A stretch of 64,000 bases of DNA from an uncultured Bacteroidales bacterium. GTDB lineage: Bacteria; Bacteroidota; Bacteroidia; Bacteroidales; Muribaculaceae. Below are positions 7,233-17,294 of this stretch, piece by piece. A program made the translations under genes and the position numbers. The stretch lies in contig CADBBK010000012.1 of the NCBI GenBank assembly GCA_902792895.1, positions 32,128 to 96,127 of the forward strand, given 5' to 3'. The notes beneath the pieces were generated by a model. The model was not told the DNA's origin and ran no database searches. It saw nothing but the letters and a program-made list of their open reading frames with translations. Position 1 is the stretch's first letter, and each line of letters begins with the position of its first letter.

Positions 7233-9074
7233 TTATTGGGTAAGCAGTATGTCGATGAGCCGGGACACGTCGCTGATATCCACACTGCCGTCTTTGTCGG
7301 CATCGGCATTGTAGAGGTTGAGCCCGTATCTGTTGCCCGTGAGCAGGAAGTCGATAAGCATGGCCACGTCGTTGATGGAGAGTTCTCCGTCATCGTCAAT
7401 ATCTCCGGTTACCAGGTCCTCGATGGCGCGGATGTCAACGAAGCGTGACCACCAGTCAGCATTGCTGTAAGCATTGATCGACGCTCTGGGCACATAGAGT
7501 TTTCCTTCTTCCCAAGCAATATGGAAGAATGATGAAGAAGTGATAGGAATGGGCGTTGTGGCCTCACAGATGACGGTTTTCAAATCGTCAATATACTGGA
7601 ATGAGCCCACTCCGATACGGGTGACCGATGCGGGAATTGTGACATGAGTCAGATGGTAGTGCATATAGAAAGCATTATCATCGATTTCGGTGATACCATT
7701 GGGTATAAAGGAGTTCTGGCATCCTGAAATAAGCTTATTGCTTGCGGTCTCGATAATGGCATTGCAGTTGTCGCGTGAATCATACACGGGGTTCCTGCTG
7801 GCCACGGTAATCTTGGAGAGGTTCTCGCATCCAGCAAAGGCCGCAACACCGATTTCAGTGACACTGGCGGGAATGTTCAGGCTGGTCAGGTCGCAGCCCA
7901 GAAATGCCTGTTCACCAATTGACGTAATTTGATCATGCAAATTGATGTTTTCCAGATAAACGCAGTCATAGAAGGCGTACATTTCGATTGCGGTTACTGA
8001 CGTGGGAATCGTAGAGGTGACACATCCGGCAATGAGTGTGTTGGTTGCCGTTTCGACAATAGCGTTGCAGTTATCGCGGGAATCAAAAACGGAGTTGCCG
8101 CTTGCCACCTTGATGGACGTTAGATTATTGCAACCGGCGACGCAGATCCTGCCGATGTAAACGACCGATGCGGGAATGGTAATGCCGACAAGTCCACTCT
8201 GATATCTTAAAGCCCCATCTCCGATAGAACGGGTATCGCTCCTGAGCGTTAAGTTGGTGCCCTGGGGAATGAGACCTTTATAGGTTAAGGCCACTTTACC
8301 GGCATAGATGACGCCGTTAGGCTGGTTGTCCATCCAGGCGGTATTGGTGAAGGCGTCACTGTCGATACGGAGTGTTGAACTGGGGATAGTGATATCCGCC
8401 AGACTGGTGCAGTCGTAGAAGGCATAGATGTTAATGTCGGTAACACCTTCGGGAATGACAATGCTCTCAAGTGCTGAGCACTGATAAAACAGTCCTGCAC
8501 CGATGGCGGTTATGCCTTGGGGCAGGGTGGCATGCTTGAGTGTTGTGCATCCCTGGAAGACCTGTGCTCCCAAATCGGAAACCGAGTTGGGCAGGTTGAT
8601 TTCGTTTAAACTGGAACAGCTGCGGAAGGCAAAACTGCCGATGGTAGTGACTGAATTGGGGATAGTGACATCGGTTAAGCCATAACAATTGCTGAAACCG
8701 TATTCTTCGATAGTGGTCACCGAGTTGGGGATGTTGACGGTTGTAAATCCCGTGGAATTGTAGAATGCTGCGTAGCCAATCGTCGTGACGGTATTGGGAA
8801 TGTTGACGCTCGTGAGGTTGGGACAGGCTCTGAATGACGAGCGACCGATCTCCGTTACGGTGTATTGCACTCCCCCGTAGCTGACGGTCGAGGGGATGTT
8901 GACCGACCCGCTGTAGCTGTTGTATCCGGTGTCTTTGTAAGTCACGCTCACAGTGTTGCCGCTCGTGATGTTGTAATAAATGCCATTGGCCAGAAAGTCG
9001 TAAGCCGAAGCGCTTAATGGCATCATCATCGACAGAATCGACAAGAGGGCTGGGATAATGATATTCTTTTTCAT
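7233..9074 (-). CDS. Secreted BspA-like LRR protein with C-terminal dockerin-type repeats
   Basis: 613 residues from the ATG at 9074; an in-frame ATG 75 nt upstream is not preferred because a signal peptide begins at 9074 (MKKNIIIPALLSILSMMM, cleaved near SASA). The body has about 16 LRR_5 repeats of roughly 23 residues (IPNSVTTIGxxAFxxC pattern), the BspA/TpLRR type used for surface adhesion and protein binding. The last 60 residues form two dockerin-like EF-hand segments (GDIDDDGELSIND and ADADKDGSVDISD, each followed by LIDxLLT). These normally bind calcium and a cohesin partner; none is visible here. Expressed from its own promoter. Confidence 0.88.
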   Translation of the reverse strand: MKKNIIIPALLSILSMMMPLSASAYDFLANGIYYNITSGNTVSVTYKDTGYNSYSGSVNIPSTVSYGGVQYTVTEIGRSSFRACPNLTSVNIPNTVTTIGYAAFYNSTGFTTVNIPNSVTTIEEYGFSNCYGLTDVTIPNSVTTIGSFAFRSCSSLNEINLPNSVSDLGAQVFQGCTTLKHATLPQGITAIGAGLFYQCSALESIVIPEGVTDINIYAFYDCTSLADITIPSSTLRIDSDAFTNTAWMDNQPNGVIYAGKVALTYKGLIPQGTNLTLRSDTRSIGDGALRYQSGLVGITIPASVVYIGRICVAGCNNLTSIKVASGNSVFDSRDNCNAIVETATNTLIAGCVTSTIPTSVTAIEMYAFYDCVYLENINLHDQITSIGEQAFLGCDLTSLNIPASVTEIGVAAFAGCENLSKITVASRNPVYDSRDNCNAIIETASNKLISGCQNSFIPNGITEIDDNAFYMHYHLTHVTIPASVTRIGVGSFQYIDDLKTVICEATTPIPITSSSFFHIAWEEGKLYVPRASINAYSNADWWSRFVDIRAIEDLVTGDIDDDGELSINDVAMLIDFLLTGNRYGLNLYNADADKDGSVDISDVSRLIDILLTQ

Positions 9075-9227
9075 AATGGTGTAGATATTTATAGTTAGTA
9101 TATTCTTATCGAGGCTTGGGACACCTGCAAAACGGCGGTTGGCGGCCATGTCACAATTCGCTTCTAGGTCCTTAGTCGGCCTAACGCGGATTCCATTGTT
9201 GGAATTGCAATAGTGACACTTCCGCTA

Positions 9228-9258
9228 CAAAGGTAGGGAAATTCCCGTTATTATTCAA
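9228..9258 (-). promoter_or_regulatory. Promoter of the LRR-dockerin gene
   Basis: Minus strand: TTG, 20 nt, TACCTTTG. It predicts a leader of about 150 nt. Confidence 0.7.
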
Positions 9259-9302
9259 GAAAGCAAGACGCTTTTTTCGGGGTGGCCCAGTTGATGCGCG
9301 AG

Positions 9303-10532
9303 TCAGAAAATCGTATCGTAGATGAGTTGGGTGCCACCCAGGTGGGACTGGATGTAGTCGCCGGCAGACTTGCCGCACTTGAGGCGCAGGGGCTCGTTCT
9401 CGAGCAGGGGGTCCATCGCGGCCGAGAAACTGTCGGCATCGTGGATGCTCATCGCGCCGTCCATAGCGATGAGGTCGGTGGCCTCCTGGAACTTGTGGTA
9501 CTTGGGCCCGAAGATGACGGGGATGCCATAGACCGCAGCCTCGTTGATGTTGTGGATGCCGGCACCGAAGCCGCCTCCCACATAGGCTGCCTGCCCGTAG
9601 CGGTAGAGCGATGACAGGAGGCCGAAACTGTCGATAATCAGGCAGTCGGCACTCTCGATGTTTTGAGGCGTGGCTTCGCTGTAGAAGCGTGCTGGACGCG
9701 ACAGTTTGGACATGAGGGTGTGCAGGCGGTGACGGTCGAACTCGTGCGGAGCGATGATGAGTTTCATCTCGCGGTGGGCATTGAAGTAGGGGATGACGAT
9801 GTCTTCGTCGGGAGGCCACGAACTGCCCATGACCAGCGTGAACGGCGAGTTGCCGACAAACTTCTGGACCAGGGGGAACTCGCGCGCCGCGGCACGTACG
9901 TCGGCCACACGGTCAAAGCGGGTGTCGCCGGCCACGATGACGTTGTCCTTGAAGCCGATGCCAGCCAGTAGTTCGCGGGACTGCTCGTTCTGGACAAAGA
10001 TGGTGTCAAAGCACTTGAGCATCTTGCGGAACATGCCGCCCCACGGACGGAAGAATATCTGCTTGGGACGGAAGATAGCCGAGATGATATAGGTGGGGAT
10101 GCCGCGCCGCTTGAGGCTCTGCAGATAGTTGCCCCAGAACTCATACTTGACAAAGATGGCCATTGTGGGCTTGACCAGGTCCAGGAACTGCTTCACGTTG
10201 CTGGGCAGGTCAAAGGGCAGGTACACCACCGTGTCCACCTTGCTGAAGTTCTTGCGCACCTCGTAACCCGAGGGGGAGAAGAATGTCAACAGGATGCGGC
10301 TGTCAGGCTGTTCCCGCTTGATCATCTCGATGAGCGGCCGTCCCTGTTCAAACTCGCCCAGCGACGAGGCGTGAATCCAGATATAACCACCTGCAGGATC
10401 AAGTTTGCGCTGCAGGGTGCGGAAACAGCGCCGCTGTCCGCGAATCATCAGTTTGGCCTTGCGCTTGCGCACAGCAGCCAGGCGAACAGCATTACGATAG
10501 GTAGCGACACCGAAGTTATATAGTGGATCCAT
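9303..10532 (-). CDS. waaA: 3-deoxy-D-manno-octulosonic acid (Kdo) transferase
   Basis: 409 residues with the GT-B fold of WaaA/KdtA. It adds Kdo to lipid A at the inner membrane, so this organism makes LPS with a Kdo core. The N-terminal hydrophobic anchor, WIHASSLGE with E60 at the catalytic position, the KYEFWGN stretch and the C-terminal donor-binding motif (YVGGGFGAGIHNINEAAVYG) are all present. It is the last gene of the gltX cluster, 37 nt after the outer-membrane protein. Confidence 0.95.
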   Translation of the reverse strand: MDPLYNFGVATYRNAVRLAAVRKRKAKLMIRGQRRCFRTLQRKLDPAGGYIWIHASSLGEFEQGRPLIEMIKREQPDSRILLTFFSPSGYEVRKNFSKVDTVVYLPFDLPSNVKQFLDLVKPTMAIFVKYEFWGNYLQSLKRRGIPTYIISAIFRPKQIFFRPWGGMFRKMLKCFDTIFVQNEQSRELLAGIGFKDNVIVAGDTRFDRVADVRAAAREFPLVQKFVGNSPFTLVMGSSWPPDEDIVIPYFNAHREMKLIIAPHEFDRHRLHTLMSKLSRPARFYSEATPQNIESADCLIIDSFGLLSSLYRYGQAAYVGGGFGAGIHNINEAAVYGIPVIFGPKYHKFQEATDLIAMDGAMSIHDADSFSAAMDPLLENEPLRLKCGKSAGDYIQSHLGGTQLIYDTIF

Positions 10533-10569
10533 GATAAGGTTGACAGTTTAAGTTGATTGACGTTAGAGG

Positions 10570-11655
10570 TTAATAGAGAGGGGAGAGGTGGCCGCTCTTG
10601 AGCCAGGCGTTGTCATGACGGCGTTTCCACAGGTTGTTGTCGATGTAGAAACGGCAGGACACCTGCTGCCAGAATCCCGTGAAGTGGTCGGTGGCATGAA
10701 ACATCAGCGATGCCGACAGGTCCACAAAACGGTTGCTCACCACGTGGGCCGTGAGGTCGGTGCGGCTGTATAGTTTGTTGTCGTAGTAGGGATCGCCCAG
10801 GTTCAGCTGGCTGCCGTGCAGGGAGTAGAGCGGGTAAAGTGGCTTGCCGGCATAGAAGGTCTCGTCGAACTGCAGCCACCGCCAACGTGCCGTTGCCGTG
10901 GCGATGAATCCGGCCTGGTTGAGCCAGCGGTTGTCCTCACGGTTGCGTTGCATCGTGATGATGGCTCCCGCGTTGATGCGCAGGGAGTCCAGCAGCGTGC
11001 GGTGTGAGAAGTCGAGCCCCAGCATGGGGTTGATGAGCAAGTCGTCGTTGACAAACTCGCCCTGGGCATGGCTGGCCGACTTGGCCAGATGGCTGTACTG
11101 CAGATGGCCACCCAGGCGCAGCGGCCCGGTGATGCGCCAGTCGGTGTTGAGCATGGCGCTGAAAGCCTCGCGCCGTTTCTCGGTCTGCATCTGGCGCCAG
11201 TCGACAGCGACCTCGGCATATCCGGCGGGCTTGATGAGCTGCGCCATGATGCCGCGCACGTTGGGCTGGCAGTAGTTGAGCGAGTCGCTCCACAGGTAGC
11301 GCGGCATGCGCTCCACCATGAGCGAGCGCGGCATGAGTCCTGCCGTGACGTGCCAGCCGGTGGGGCTGTTGTAGCGGTAGTAGAGTGTGGGCAGCACCTT
11401 GTAGCCGCTCAGGTTGTCGACCATGGGCTGGTACCACACGACGCCCCCCTTGAGCACATGCTGGCCATCCATCATCGAGATGCCCAGCTCGGGAGCCAGG
11501 CGTGTGAAGAAGAAGGTCTGGTCGGGTGTGCGGAGATCACCGCCCTCGCGGTTGTTGAGCAGCACGCTCGCATCAACGCTCCATTCCACCTCCTGGGCTG
11601 CAAGAGGGGGAATGGAGAGCAATAGGGCGAATATGGCTATGAGCCAATTACGCAT
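10570..11655 (-). CDS. Probable outer-membrane protein, translationally coupled to gltX
   Basis: 361 residues from ATG 11655; upstream in-frame ATGs lie inside gltX. A signal peptide ([21 protein letters not shown]) is followed by alternating polar/aromatic strands ([37 protein letters not shown]) and a C-terminal Tyr, suggesting a beta-barrel of roughly 14-16 strands. Its start overlaps the gltX stop codon by 8 nt. I do not recognise a named family. Its position between gltX and waaA suggests an envelope role. Confidence 0.7.
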   Translation of the reverse strand: MRNWLIAIFALLLSIPPLAAQEVEWSVDASVLLNNREGGDLRTPDQTFFFTRLAPELGISMMDGQHVLKGGVVWYQPMVDNLSGYKVLPTLYYRYNSPTGWHVTAGLMPRSLMVERMPRYLWSDSLNYCQPNVRGIMAQLIKPAGYAEVAVDWRQMQTEKRREAFSAMLNTDWRITGPLRLGGHLQYSHLAKSASHAQGEFVNDDLLINPMLGLDFSHRTLLDSLRINAGAIITMQRNREDNRWLNQAGFIATATARWRWLQFDETFYAGKPLYPLYSLHGSQLNLGDPYYDNKLYSRTDLTAHVVSNRFVDLSASLMFHATDHFTGFWQQVSCRFYIDNNLWKRRHDNAWLKSGHLSPLY

Positions 11656-13186
11656 CAGCGGGCAGGTGGATGTTCTCGATGCCGGCGTTGAGGCGGTCCA
11701 GCGTCTCGTCGCGTCCCAGCAGACGGGTGATTTCAAACATGTGCGGTCCGCGGCACTCGCCGACGACGGTCAGGCGGAAAGCATTCATCACGTTGCCCTT
11801 GTGGTAACCGTTCTTGTCAATCCAGTCCATGACCAATTTCTCGGTGTCCTCCATGTCGTCCATGTCGGCATTGTCGAGCAGGCCGGCCAGCTGGCGCATC
11901 AGTTCGGGCGTTTCGGGTTTCCAGCGCTTGCGGATGTCCTTCTCGCTGTAGGTGGTGGGGCGTACGAAGAAGAAGTTGGCCTGGTCCCACAAGTCGGTCA
12001 CAAAGGTGGCACGGCTCTTGACCAGCGCCACGACCTCGGTGATGAACTCGTCGCTGAAGTCGGCCACGTTGACGCCATGCTGCTCGAGTTCGGGCTTGAA
12101 CAGCTGTGCCAGCTCGTGGTCGTCCATCCTCATCAGGTACTCGTGGTTGAACCACTTGCCCTTCTCAAAGTCAAACTTGGCACCCTTGCGGGAGCAGTGG
12201 TCGATGGAGAATTCCTTGATGAGCTCGTCCATCGAGAAAATCTCGCGGTCGTCACCGGGGTTCCAGCCCAGCAGGGCGAGGAAGTTGATGACAGCCTGGG
12301 GCAGATAGCCTTTCTCGCGGTAGCCGCTGGAGCGCTCGCCACTCTTGGGGTCGTCCCAGTCGAGGGGGAAGACAGGGAATCCCAGACGGTCGCCGTCACG
12401 CTTGCTCAGCTTGCCCTTGCCGTCGGGCTTGAGCAACAGGGGCAGGTGCACAAATGCGGGCATGGTGTCCTCCCAAGCGAAGGCCTGGTAGAGCAGCACA
12501 TGCAGCGGAGCACTGGGCAGCCACTCCTCGCCGCGGATGACGTGGGACACCTCCATCAGGTGGTCATCGACGATGTTGGCAAGGTGGTAGGTGGGCAGAT
12601 CATCGGCGCTCTTGTAGAGCACCTTGTCGTCGAGAATCGACGAGTTGATGGTCACATCACCGCGCAGCAGGTCGTGAACCACGACGTCCTGGTCGGGGTC
12701 GATGCGGAAACGCACCACCCATTTCTCGCCCTTGTCCATCAGGGCCTTGACCTCGTCGGCGGGCAATGACAGTGAGTTGCGCATCATGCCGCGCGTGCGT
12801 GCGTCGTACTGGAAGTTCTTGATTTCCTGGCGCTTGGCTTCAAGCTCCTCGGGGGTATCAAAGGCATAGTAAGCCTTGCCGGCGTCCACGAGTTGCTGCA
12901 TGTACTTGCGGTACAGGTCGCGGCGCTCACTCTGCTTGTAGGGGCCGTAGTTGCCGCCCTCGCGCACGCCCTCGTCGATGCCGATGCCCAGCCACTGCAG
13001 AGCCTCGTTGATGTAGGCTTCGGCTCCGGGGACAAGGCGGGCGCTGTCGGTGTCCTCGATGCGCAGAATCATGTCACCGCCATGCTGGCGGGCAAACAGG
13101 TAGTTAAACAATGCCGTGCGCACGCCGCCAATGTGCAGCGGGCCAGTGGGTGAAGGCGCAAAGCGCACTCTTACTCGTCGTTCCAT
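11648..13186 (-). CDS. gltX: Glutamyl-tRNA synthetase
   Basis: 512 residues, class I synthetase. The HIGH signature appears as HIGG near residue 18 ([13 protein letters not shown]) and KMSKS as KLSKR ([11 protein letters not shown]). The anticodon-binding C-terminal domain is complete. It charges tRNA-Glu in the cytoplasm. It lies 51 nt after surE and overlaps the next gene. Confidence 0.97.
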   Translation of the reverse strand: MERRVRVRFAPSPTGPLHIGGVRTALFNYLFARQHGGDMILRIEDTDSARLVPGAEAYINEALQWLGIGIDEGVREGGNYGPYKQSERRDLYRKYMQQLVDAGKAYYAFDTPEELEAKRQEIKNFQYDARTRGMMRNSLSLPADEVKALMDKGEKWVVRFRIDPDQDVVVHDLLRGDVTINSSILDDKVLYKSADDLPTYHLANIVDDHLMEVSHVIRGEEWLPSAPLHVLLYQAFAWEDTMPAFVHLPLLLKPDGKGKLSKRDGDRLGFPVFPLDWDDPKSGERSSGYREKGYLPQAVINFLALLGWNPGDDREIFSMDELIKEFSIDHCSRKGAKFDFEKGKWFNHEYLMRMDDHELAQLFKPELEQHGVNVADFSDEFITEVVALVKSRATFVTDLWDQANFFFVRPTTYSEKDIRKRWKPETPELMRQLAGLLDNADMDDMEDTEKLVMDWIDKNGYHKGNVMNAFRLTVVGECRGPHMFEITRLLGRDETLDRLNAGIENIHLPADA

Positions 13187-13237
13187 ATCTGTGATGTGTT
13201 TGTGTTGTCTTTATATTATATATAATGTGAAAATCGG

Positions 13238-14014
13238 TTACAGCAACAAGTCGCTCACTGCTTTCAGCGACTGGTAGTCGGTCTGGTCGATGTGGCACGG
13301 TGTCACCGTGGCATAGTGGCGGCGCAGCCAGTACATGTCGGTGCGGTCGTCATTGTCATCGAGCATCTCGTAGTCACCTGTCATCCAGTAGTAGTTGCCG
13401 CCCATGGGATGGTCGCGCTTCTCCCACTCGTTGACCCATCGGCCCAAGTCGCTGATGGTGACCTTCAGTCCCTTGACAGGATGTTCGGTCATGGGCGGGA
13501 TGTTCACGTTCAGGCAGACGTCCTTAGGCAGCCCGCCCTTGAGGACACGCTGCAGCACCTGGTCGACCAGCGGCTCGCATCCCGTGGTGACGGTCTCTCG
13601 CCCGTGCAGGCCATAGGAGAAGGCTACCGACGGCACGCCGTGCATGATACCCTCATAGACACAGGCCATCGTGCCGCTGTAGAGCGTGCTGATGCCCATG
13701 TTGAAGCCGTGGTTGATACCGGCGAGCACCAGGTCGGGCTTGCGGTCGGTCATCAGTTGACTGATGGCGAGCTTGACGCAGTCGGCCGGTGTCCCCGAGA
13801 TTTCATAGGCCGTGAAGCCCTCGCGCTGCTCAACGAGTTGGGCGCGCACGGGACGGTCGAGCGAGATGGCGCTGGACTTGCCGCTCTGGTGCTCGACGGG
13901 CGCAGCGACAAACAAGTCGCCGTAGCGCTGTGCCACCTTGATGAGCGAGTGGATGCCGTTGAAGTGATAACCGTCATCATTGCTGATGAGGATGAGAGGT
14001 CTCTTGTTGTCCAT
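13238..14014 (-). CDS. surE: 5'/3'-nucleotidase SurE
   Basis: 258 residues. The metal-binding ISNDDG motif (D13, D14), the conserved SGKSSAIS loop, GTPADCVK and AGINHGFNMG are all readable. SurE dephosphorylates nucleoside monophosphates in the cytoplasm and is associated with stationary-phase survival. It opens the surE-gltX-waaA run and is divergent from nagB. Confidence 0.96.
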   Translation of the reverse strand: MDNKRPLILISNDDGYHFNGIHSLIKVAQRYGDLFVAAPVEHQSGKSSAISLDRPVRAQLVEQREGFTAYEISGTPADCVKLAISQLMTDRKPDLVLAGINHGFNMGISTLYSGTMACVYEGIMHGVPSVAFSYGLHGRETVTTGCEPLVDQVLQRVLKGGLPKDVCLNVNIPPMTEHPVKGLKVTISDLGRWVNEWEKRDHPMGGNYYWMTGDYEMLDDNDDRTDMYWLRRHYATVTPCHIDQTDYQSLKAVSDLLL

Positions 14015-14040
14015 TCGGTTCGTTTTGATGAATTTGAGTG

Positions 14041-14048
14041 CAAAGTTA
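14041..14048 (-). promoter_or_regulatory. -7 box of surE
   Basis: Minus strand TAACTTTG, 26 nt before the surE ATG. It faces away from the nagB box 33 bp to the right, so the two promoters share their upstream DNA. Confidence 0.6.
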
Positions 14049-14081
14049 CAACTTTTTTATGGAGTTTTGGCAGAAATGGTG

Positions 14082-14089
14082 TAACTTTG
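14082..14089 (+). promoter_or_regulatory. -7 box of nagB
   Basis: TAACTTTG, 36 nt before the nagB ATG. The -33 element is weak. Confidence 0.6.
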
Positions 14090-14125
14090 CCTTGCTAAAA
14101 ACAAATCTAATCAGAATCAAGAATT

Positions 14126-14935
14126 ATGAGATTGATTATCCAACCAGATTACGAGAATGTATCTAAATGGGCTGCCCGTTTTGTCGCCAAGCGCATCAAC
14201 GATGCCAAGCCCACAGCCGAGAAACCTTTTAAGTTGGGTTGTCCCACGGGAAGTTCGCCCCTGGGCATGTACCGCGAGCTCATCGCCATGAACAAGGCCG
14301 GTAAGGTGTCGTTTGAGCATGTCATCTCCTTTAACATGGACGAATACTGTAACCTGCCCGAGTCGCATCCCGAGAGTTATCACTCATTCATGTGGAACAA
14401 CTTCTTCTCCCACATCGATATCAAGCCCGAAAACGTCAACATCCTCAACGGCAATGCCCCTGACCTGCTGAAGGAGTGTGCCGACTATGAGGCACGCATC
14501 CAGGCTGCTGGCGGCATCGACCTGTTTATGGGCGGCGTGGGCCCCGACGGGCACATCGCCTTCAACGAGCCCGGCTCGTCGTTGACGTCGCGCACGCGCC
14601 AGAAGACGCTCACCCAGGATACCATCATTGCCAACAGCCGCTTCTTTGACGGCGACCTGAACAAGGTGCCCAAGACGGCGCTGACCGTGGGCGTGGGCAC
14701 CGTGATGGATGCCCGCGAGGTGATGATCATCGTCAACGGCCATGGCAAGGCCCGCGCCCTGCAGCAGGCCATCGAGGGCGGTGTGTCGCACATGTGCACC
14801 CTGAGCGCCCTGCAGATGCATCCCCATGCCGTCATCATCGCCGATGAGATGGCTGTCGATGAACTCAAGGTGAGCACCTACCGCTACTTCAAGGATATCG
14901 AGCACGACAACCTCGACCCCGATACCTTGCTGTAA
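14126..14935 (+). CDS. nagB: Glucosamine-6-phosphate deaminase
   Basis: 269 residues, close to the 266 of E. coli NagB. It converts glucosamine-6-phosphate to fructose-6-phosphate and ammonia, feeding amino sugars from host glycans or peptidoglycan into glycolysis. Substrate loop GCPTGSSP, the NMDEY motif with the catalytic Asp, and [13 protein letters not shown] with the catalytic Asp/His/Glu are present. It is transcribed alone and is followed by a 9-bp tandem array and a strong terminator. Confidence 0.96.
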   Translation: MRLIIQPDYENVSKWAARFVAKRINDAKPTAEKPFKLGCPTGSSPLGMYRELIAMNKAGKVSFEHVISFNMDEYCNLPESHPESYHSFMWNNFFSHIDIKPENVNILNGNAPDLLKECADYEARIQAAGGIDLFMGGVGPDGHIAFNEPGSSLTSRTRQKTLTQDTIIANSRFFDGDLNKVPKTALTVGVGTVMDAREVMIIVNGHGKARALQQAIEGGVSHMCTLSALQMHPHAVIIADEMAVDELKVSTYRYFKDIEHDNLDPDTLL

Positions 14936-14944
14936 AGAACAGAC

Positions 14945-15007
14945 CTCCGAGTTCTCCGAGCTCTCCGAGTTCTCCGAGACCTCCGAGTTCTCTGTGTTCT
15001 CCGAGAG
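14945..15007. repeat. Tandem array, seven 9-bp units (consensus CTCCGAGTT)
   Basis: Units: CTCCGAGTT, CTCCGAGCT, CTCCGAGTT, CTCCGAGAC, CTCCGAGTT, CTCTGTGTT, CTCCGAGAG. It starts 9 nt after the nagB stop codon and abuts the terminator. The same unit recurs inside the 3' end of rbfA. Confidence 0.9.
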
Positions 15008-15010
15008 GAA

Positions 15011-15046
15011 AATTAAAAGAGCCTGGGAAACCAGGCTCTTTTAATT
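15011..15046. terminator. Bidirectional terminator between nagB and the lipoprotein gene
   Basis: Perfect 16-bp stem (AATTAAAAGAGCCTGG and its complement) closed by a GAAA tetraloop, with A runs on the left and T runs on the right. It serves both convergent genes. Confidence 0.9.
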
Positions 15047-15118
15047 ATTAGCATAAAAAAAGCTGCTCGGGCCTAACGGCGGGAACAGCTTCAAACTTTC
15101 TCTGTCGTAAACTCTTGC

Positions 15119-15343
15119 TTACTCGGCGGGAGTCTCGGCGGGAGCAGCCTCCTCAGCGGGAGCGGCAGCCTCAGCGGGAGCAGCAGCAGCGCTGTCAGCA
15201 ACAACGGCGGTGTCAACGGGAGCCTCTTCTACAACCATGGTGGTGTCCTCGGCGGGAGCCTCGGTGGTCTCGGTGGTGTTGTTGGTGCAGGAAATCATGC
15301 TAACGCTAGCGATAACGGCAAGAGCCAAAACTAACTTCTTCAT
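15119..15343 (-). CDS. Small Ala/Glu/Pro-rich lipoprotein
   Basis: 74 residues from ATG 15343. The signal peptide ends in a lipobox (VSMISC, Cys at about 19), so the mature protein is lipid-anchored. The remainder is low complexity: Thr/Glu first, then repeats of AAAPAE/EEAAPAE. No domain is seen. The repeats suggest an extended, acidic periplasmic or surface linker. It has a full consensus promoter and is monocistronic. Confidence 0.8.
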   Translation of the reverse strand: MKKLVLALAVIASVSMISCTNNTTETTEAPAEDTTMVVEEAPVDTAVVADSAAAAPAEAAAPAEEAAPAETPAE

Positions 15344-15399
15344 TTTCTTAAGTACTTTTAAATAATAAAACAATTAATATTCGGTTGTTAAAATCGGTG

Positions 15400-15429
15400 C
15401 AAAGGTATAACAAATATTTCACCTGCAAA
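15400..15429 (-). promoter_or_regulatory. Promoter of the small lipoprotein
   Basis: Minus strand: TTTG, 18 nt, TACCTTTG. Confidence 0.7.
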
Positions 15430-15519
15430 CTTTTTTTGAGTTTTTTTTATCGTCATTTTTAAATCGGTCAAATATTTTTACCCAAAATTCAATCGTTAAC
15501 GTCTGATAATCAATCGGAT

Positions 15520-15557
15520 AATTTAACGGATGCCAACAATTCGGCATCCGTTAAATT
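15520..15557 (-). terminator. Terminator of the acyl-CoA ligase gene
   Basis: AATTTAACGGATGCC pairs perfectly with its complement around an 8-nt loop, 52 nt after the ligase stop codon. Confidence 0.75.
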
Positions 15558-15609
15558 TTGTTAACCCTAGGTAAGGCGGCTCCATAAGCCACCATTTTTG
15601 GCTCCGAAA

Positions 15610-17271
15610 TCAGTTGCTGTAGAGGTAGCGCTTGATGCTGCGTTTAGGCGTTTTGTCAAACTCGGTGGCCATCAACTGGATCTTGGCAATCCTTTCATAG
15701 GGAGCCACCAGCTTGTTCAACTCGGTGCGTATTTCCTCCATCAGTGCGGGCAGCTTGTCGCGAGTGACGCCCAGCTGGTCCATCGCGTCATAGTCGGGAT
15801 AGACTAGCGCCACGAGTTTGCCCTCGCGCATCACGACAAGGCTCTCGCTCACGTAGAGCATGTTGTTGAGTTTTGCCTCGATTTCCTCGGGGTAGATGTT
15901 CTGGCCGCTGGAGCTGAGCAGCATGGTCTTCAGGCGTCCCCTTATAAATAATGTGCCATCGGCATTCAGGGTACCCATATCGCCGGTGTGGAGCCATCCG
16001 TCCTCATGCAGTACCTTGTCGGTAGCCTCGCTGTTGTGGAAATAGCCCTGCATGACGTTCTCGCCGCGCACACAGATTTCGCCGGGGATGTTCTCGGGGT
16101 CCTCGCTCAGGATCTTGCACTCCATGATGCCCGGCAGGATGCGTCCTGCGCTGTGGGGCACAAACTCGCGCCAGGGGGTGTGGCTCACCAGCGGGCCGCA
16201 CTCGGTCATGCCGTAGCCCACGGTGAATGGGAACTTGATCTTGTAGAGGAAATCCTCGACCTCGGCATTGAAGGGGGCGCCACCGACGATGACCTCCTCA
16301 AACTCGCCGCCGAAGGCCTCGATGAGTTTGTTGCGGATCTGGCCATAGATGCGCCTGTCCAGATAGGGAACGGCCAATGCCCATCGCAAGGCGCCCCTGC
16401 TGATCATGGGCACAATCATCTTGCTGTAGATTTTTTCCAGTACCAGGGGTACGGTGAACACTACGTTGGGTTTGACCTCGGACATCGCTTTGACCAGAAT
16501 CTTGGGGGACGGGATGCGTCCCAGCAGCGTGATGTGGGCACCAACGGCAAGTGCGGTGAGCATATCGAAGGCGCACCCGAAGGCGTGTGCCAGCGGCAGG
16601 AAAGCCAGGTCTCGGGACCCCTTGAAGTGCAGTCCTGAGTTAATGCCATAGACGACGTTGCCAGCCAGATTGTTGGCCGTGAGCATCACACCCTTGCTGA
16701 AGCCCGTCGTTCCCGACGTGTAGTTGATCTCGACCAGGGCATCGTTGGGGACCTCGGCAAAGTGGATGTCGTTGCGGTAGAACCCCTCGCCGTATTGCTC
16801 GTTGAAGGCATCCTCGATGCCCTCCATGGCCTTGCTGACGCACTCGCCCTCTTTCTCAGCCAGGAGTTTCTTGTCCTCGAGCTGGATGACGGCACGCACG
16901 CGCGGCATCTTGTCAAACTCGAGGTTCTCCCAGATGCTCTTGCTGATGAACAGCATCGTTGCCTCGCTGTGGTTGATGATGTGCTGGGCATCGGCGGGGT
17001 TGAACTCTTGCAGGATGGGCACGATGACAGCACCATAGGTGATGGTGCCCATGAAGGTGATGACCCAGTTGGGGATGTTCTTGCCGATGAGGGCGATGCG
17101 GTCACCGGGCTTGACATTGCAGTTCTGGAACAGCAGGTGCAGCTTGGCGATATTGCGTGCAAAATCGCCATAGGTCAACTTTTCGCCAGTATTGTAGTCG
17201 GTTAATGCGGGCAGTTCCCAGTTATCGATGAAACTGCGCTCATAAATTTTGATCAGGTTCTCCTTCATCAT
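15610..17271 (-). CDS. AMP-forming long-chain acyl-CoA ligase
   Basis: 553 residues, ANL superfamily. It activates a carboxylic acid, most likely a fatty acid, with ATP and CoA. The P-loop motif YTSGTTGFSKG is at 184-194; GYGMTECGP, GWLHTGDMG and the C-terminal KRSIKRYL with the catalytic Lys follow. Chain-length preference cannot be read from the sequence. It is related to FadD-type ligases common in Bacteroidales and is transcribed alone from a -7 box (TATCTTTG) 24 nt upstream. Confidence 0.88.
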   Translation of the reverse strand: MMKENLIKIYERSFIDNWELPALTDYNTGEKLTYGDFARNIAKLHLLFQNCNVKPGDRIALIGKNIPNWVITFMGTITYGAVIVPILQEFNPADAQHIINHSEATMLFISKSIWENLEFDKMPRVRAVIQLEDKKLLAEKEGECVSKAMEGIEDAFNEQYGEGFYRNDIHFAEVPNDALVEINYTSGTTGFSKGVMLTANNLAGNVVYGINSGLHFKGSRDLAFLPLAHAFGCAFDMLTALAVGAHITLLGRIPSPKILVKAMSEVKPNVVFTVPLVLEKIYSKMIVPMISRGALRWALAVPYLDRRIYGQIRNKLIEAFGGEFEEVIVGGAPFNAEVEDFLYKIKFPFTVGYGMTECGPLVSHTPWREFVPHSAGRILPGIMECKILSEDPENIPGEICVRGENVMQGYFHNSEATDKVLHEDGWLHTGDMGTLNADGTLFIRGRLKTMLLSSSGQNIYPEEIEAKLNNMLYVSESLVVMREGKLVALVYPDYDAMDQLGVTRDKLPALMEEIRTELNKLVAPYERIAKIQLMATEFDKTPKRSIKRYLYSN

Positions 17272-17294
17272 AGCGGTTACACGGATTTTGTTTG

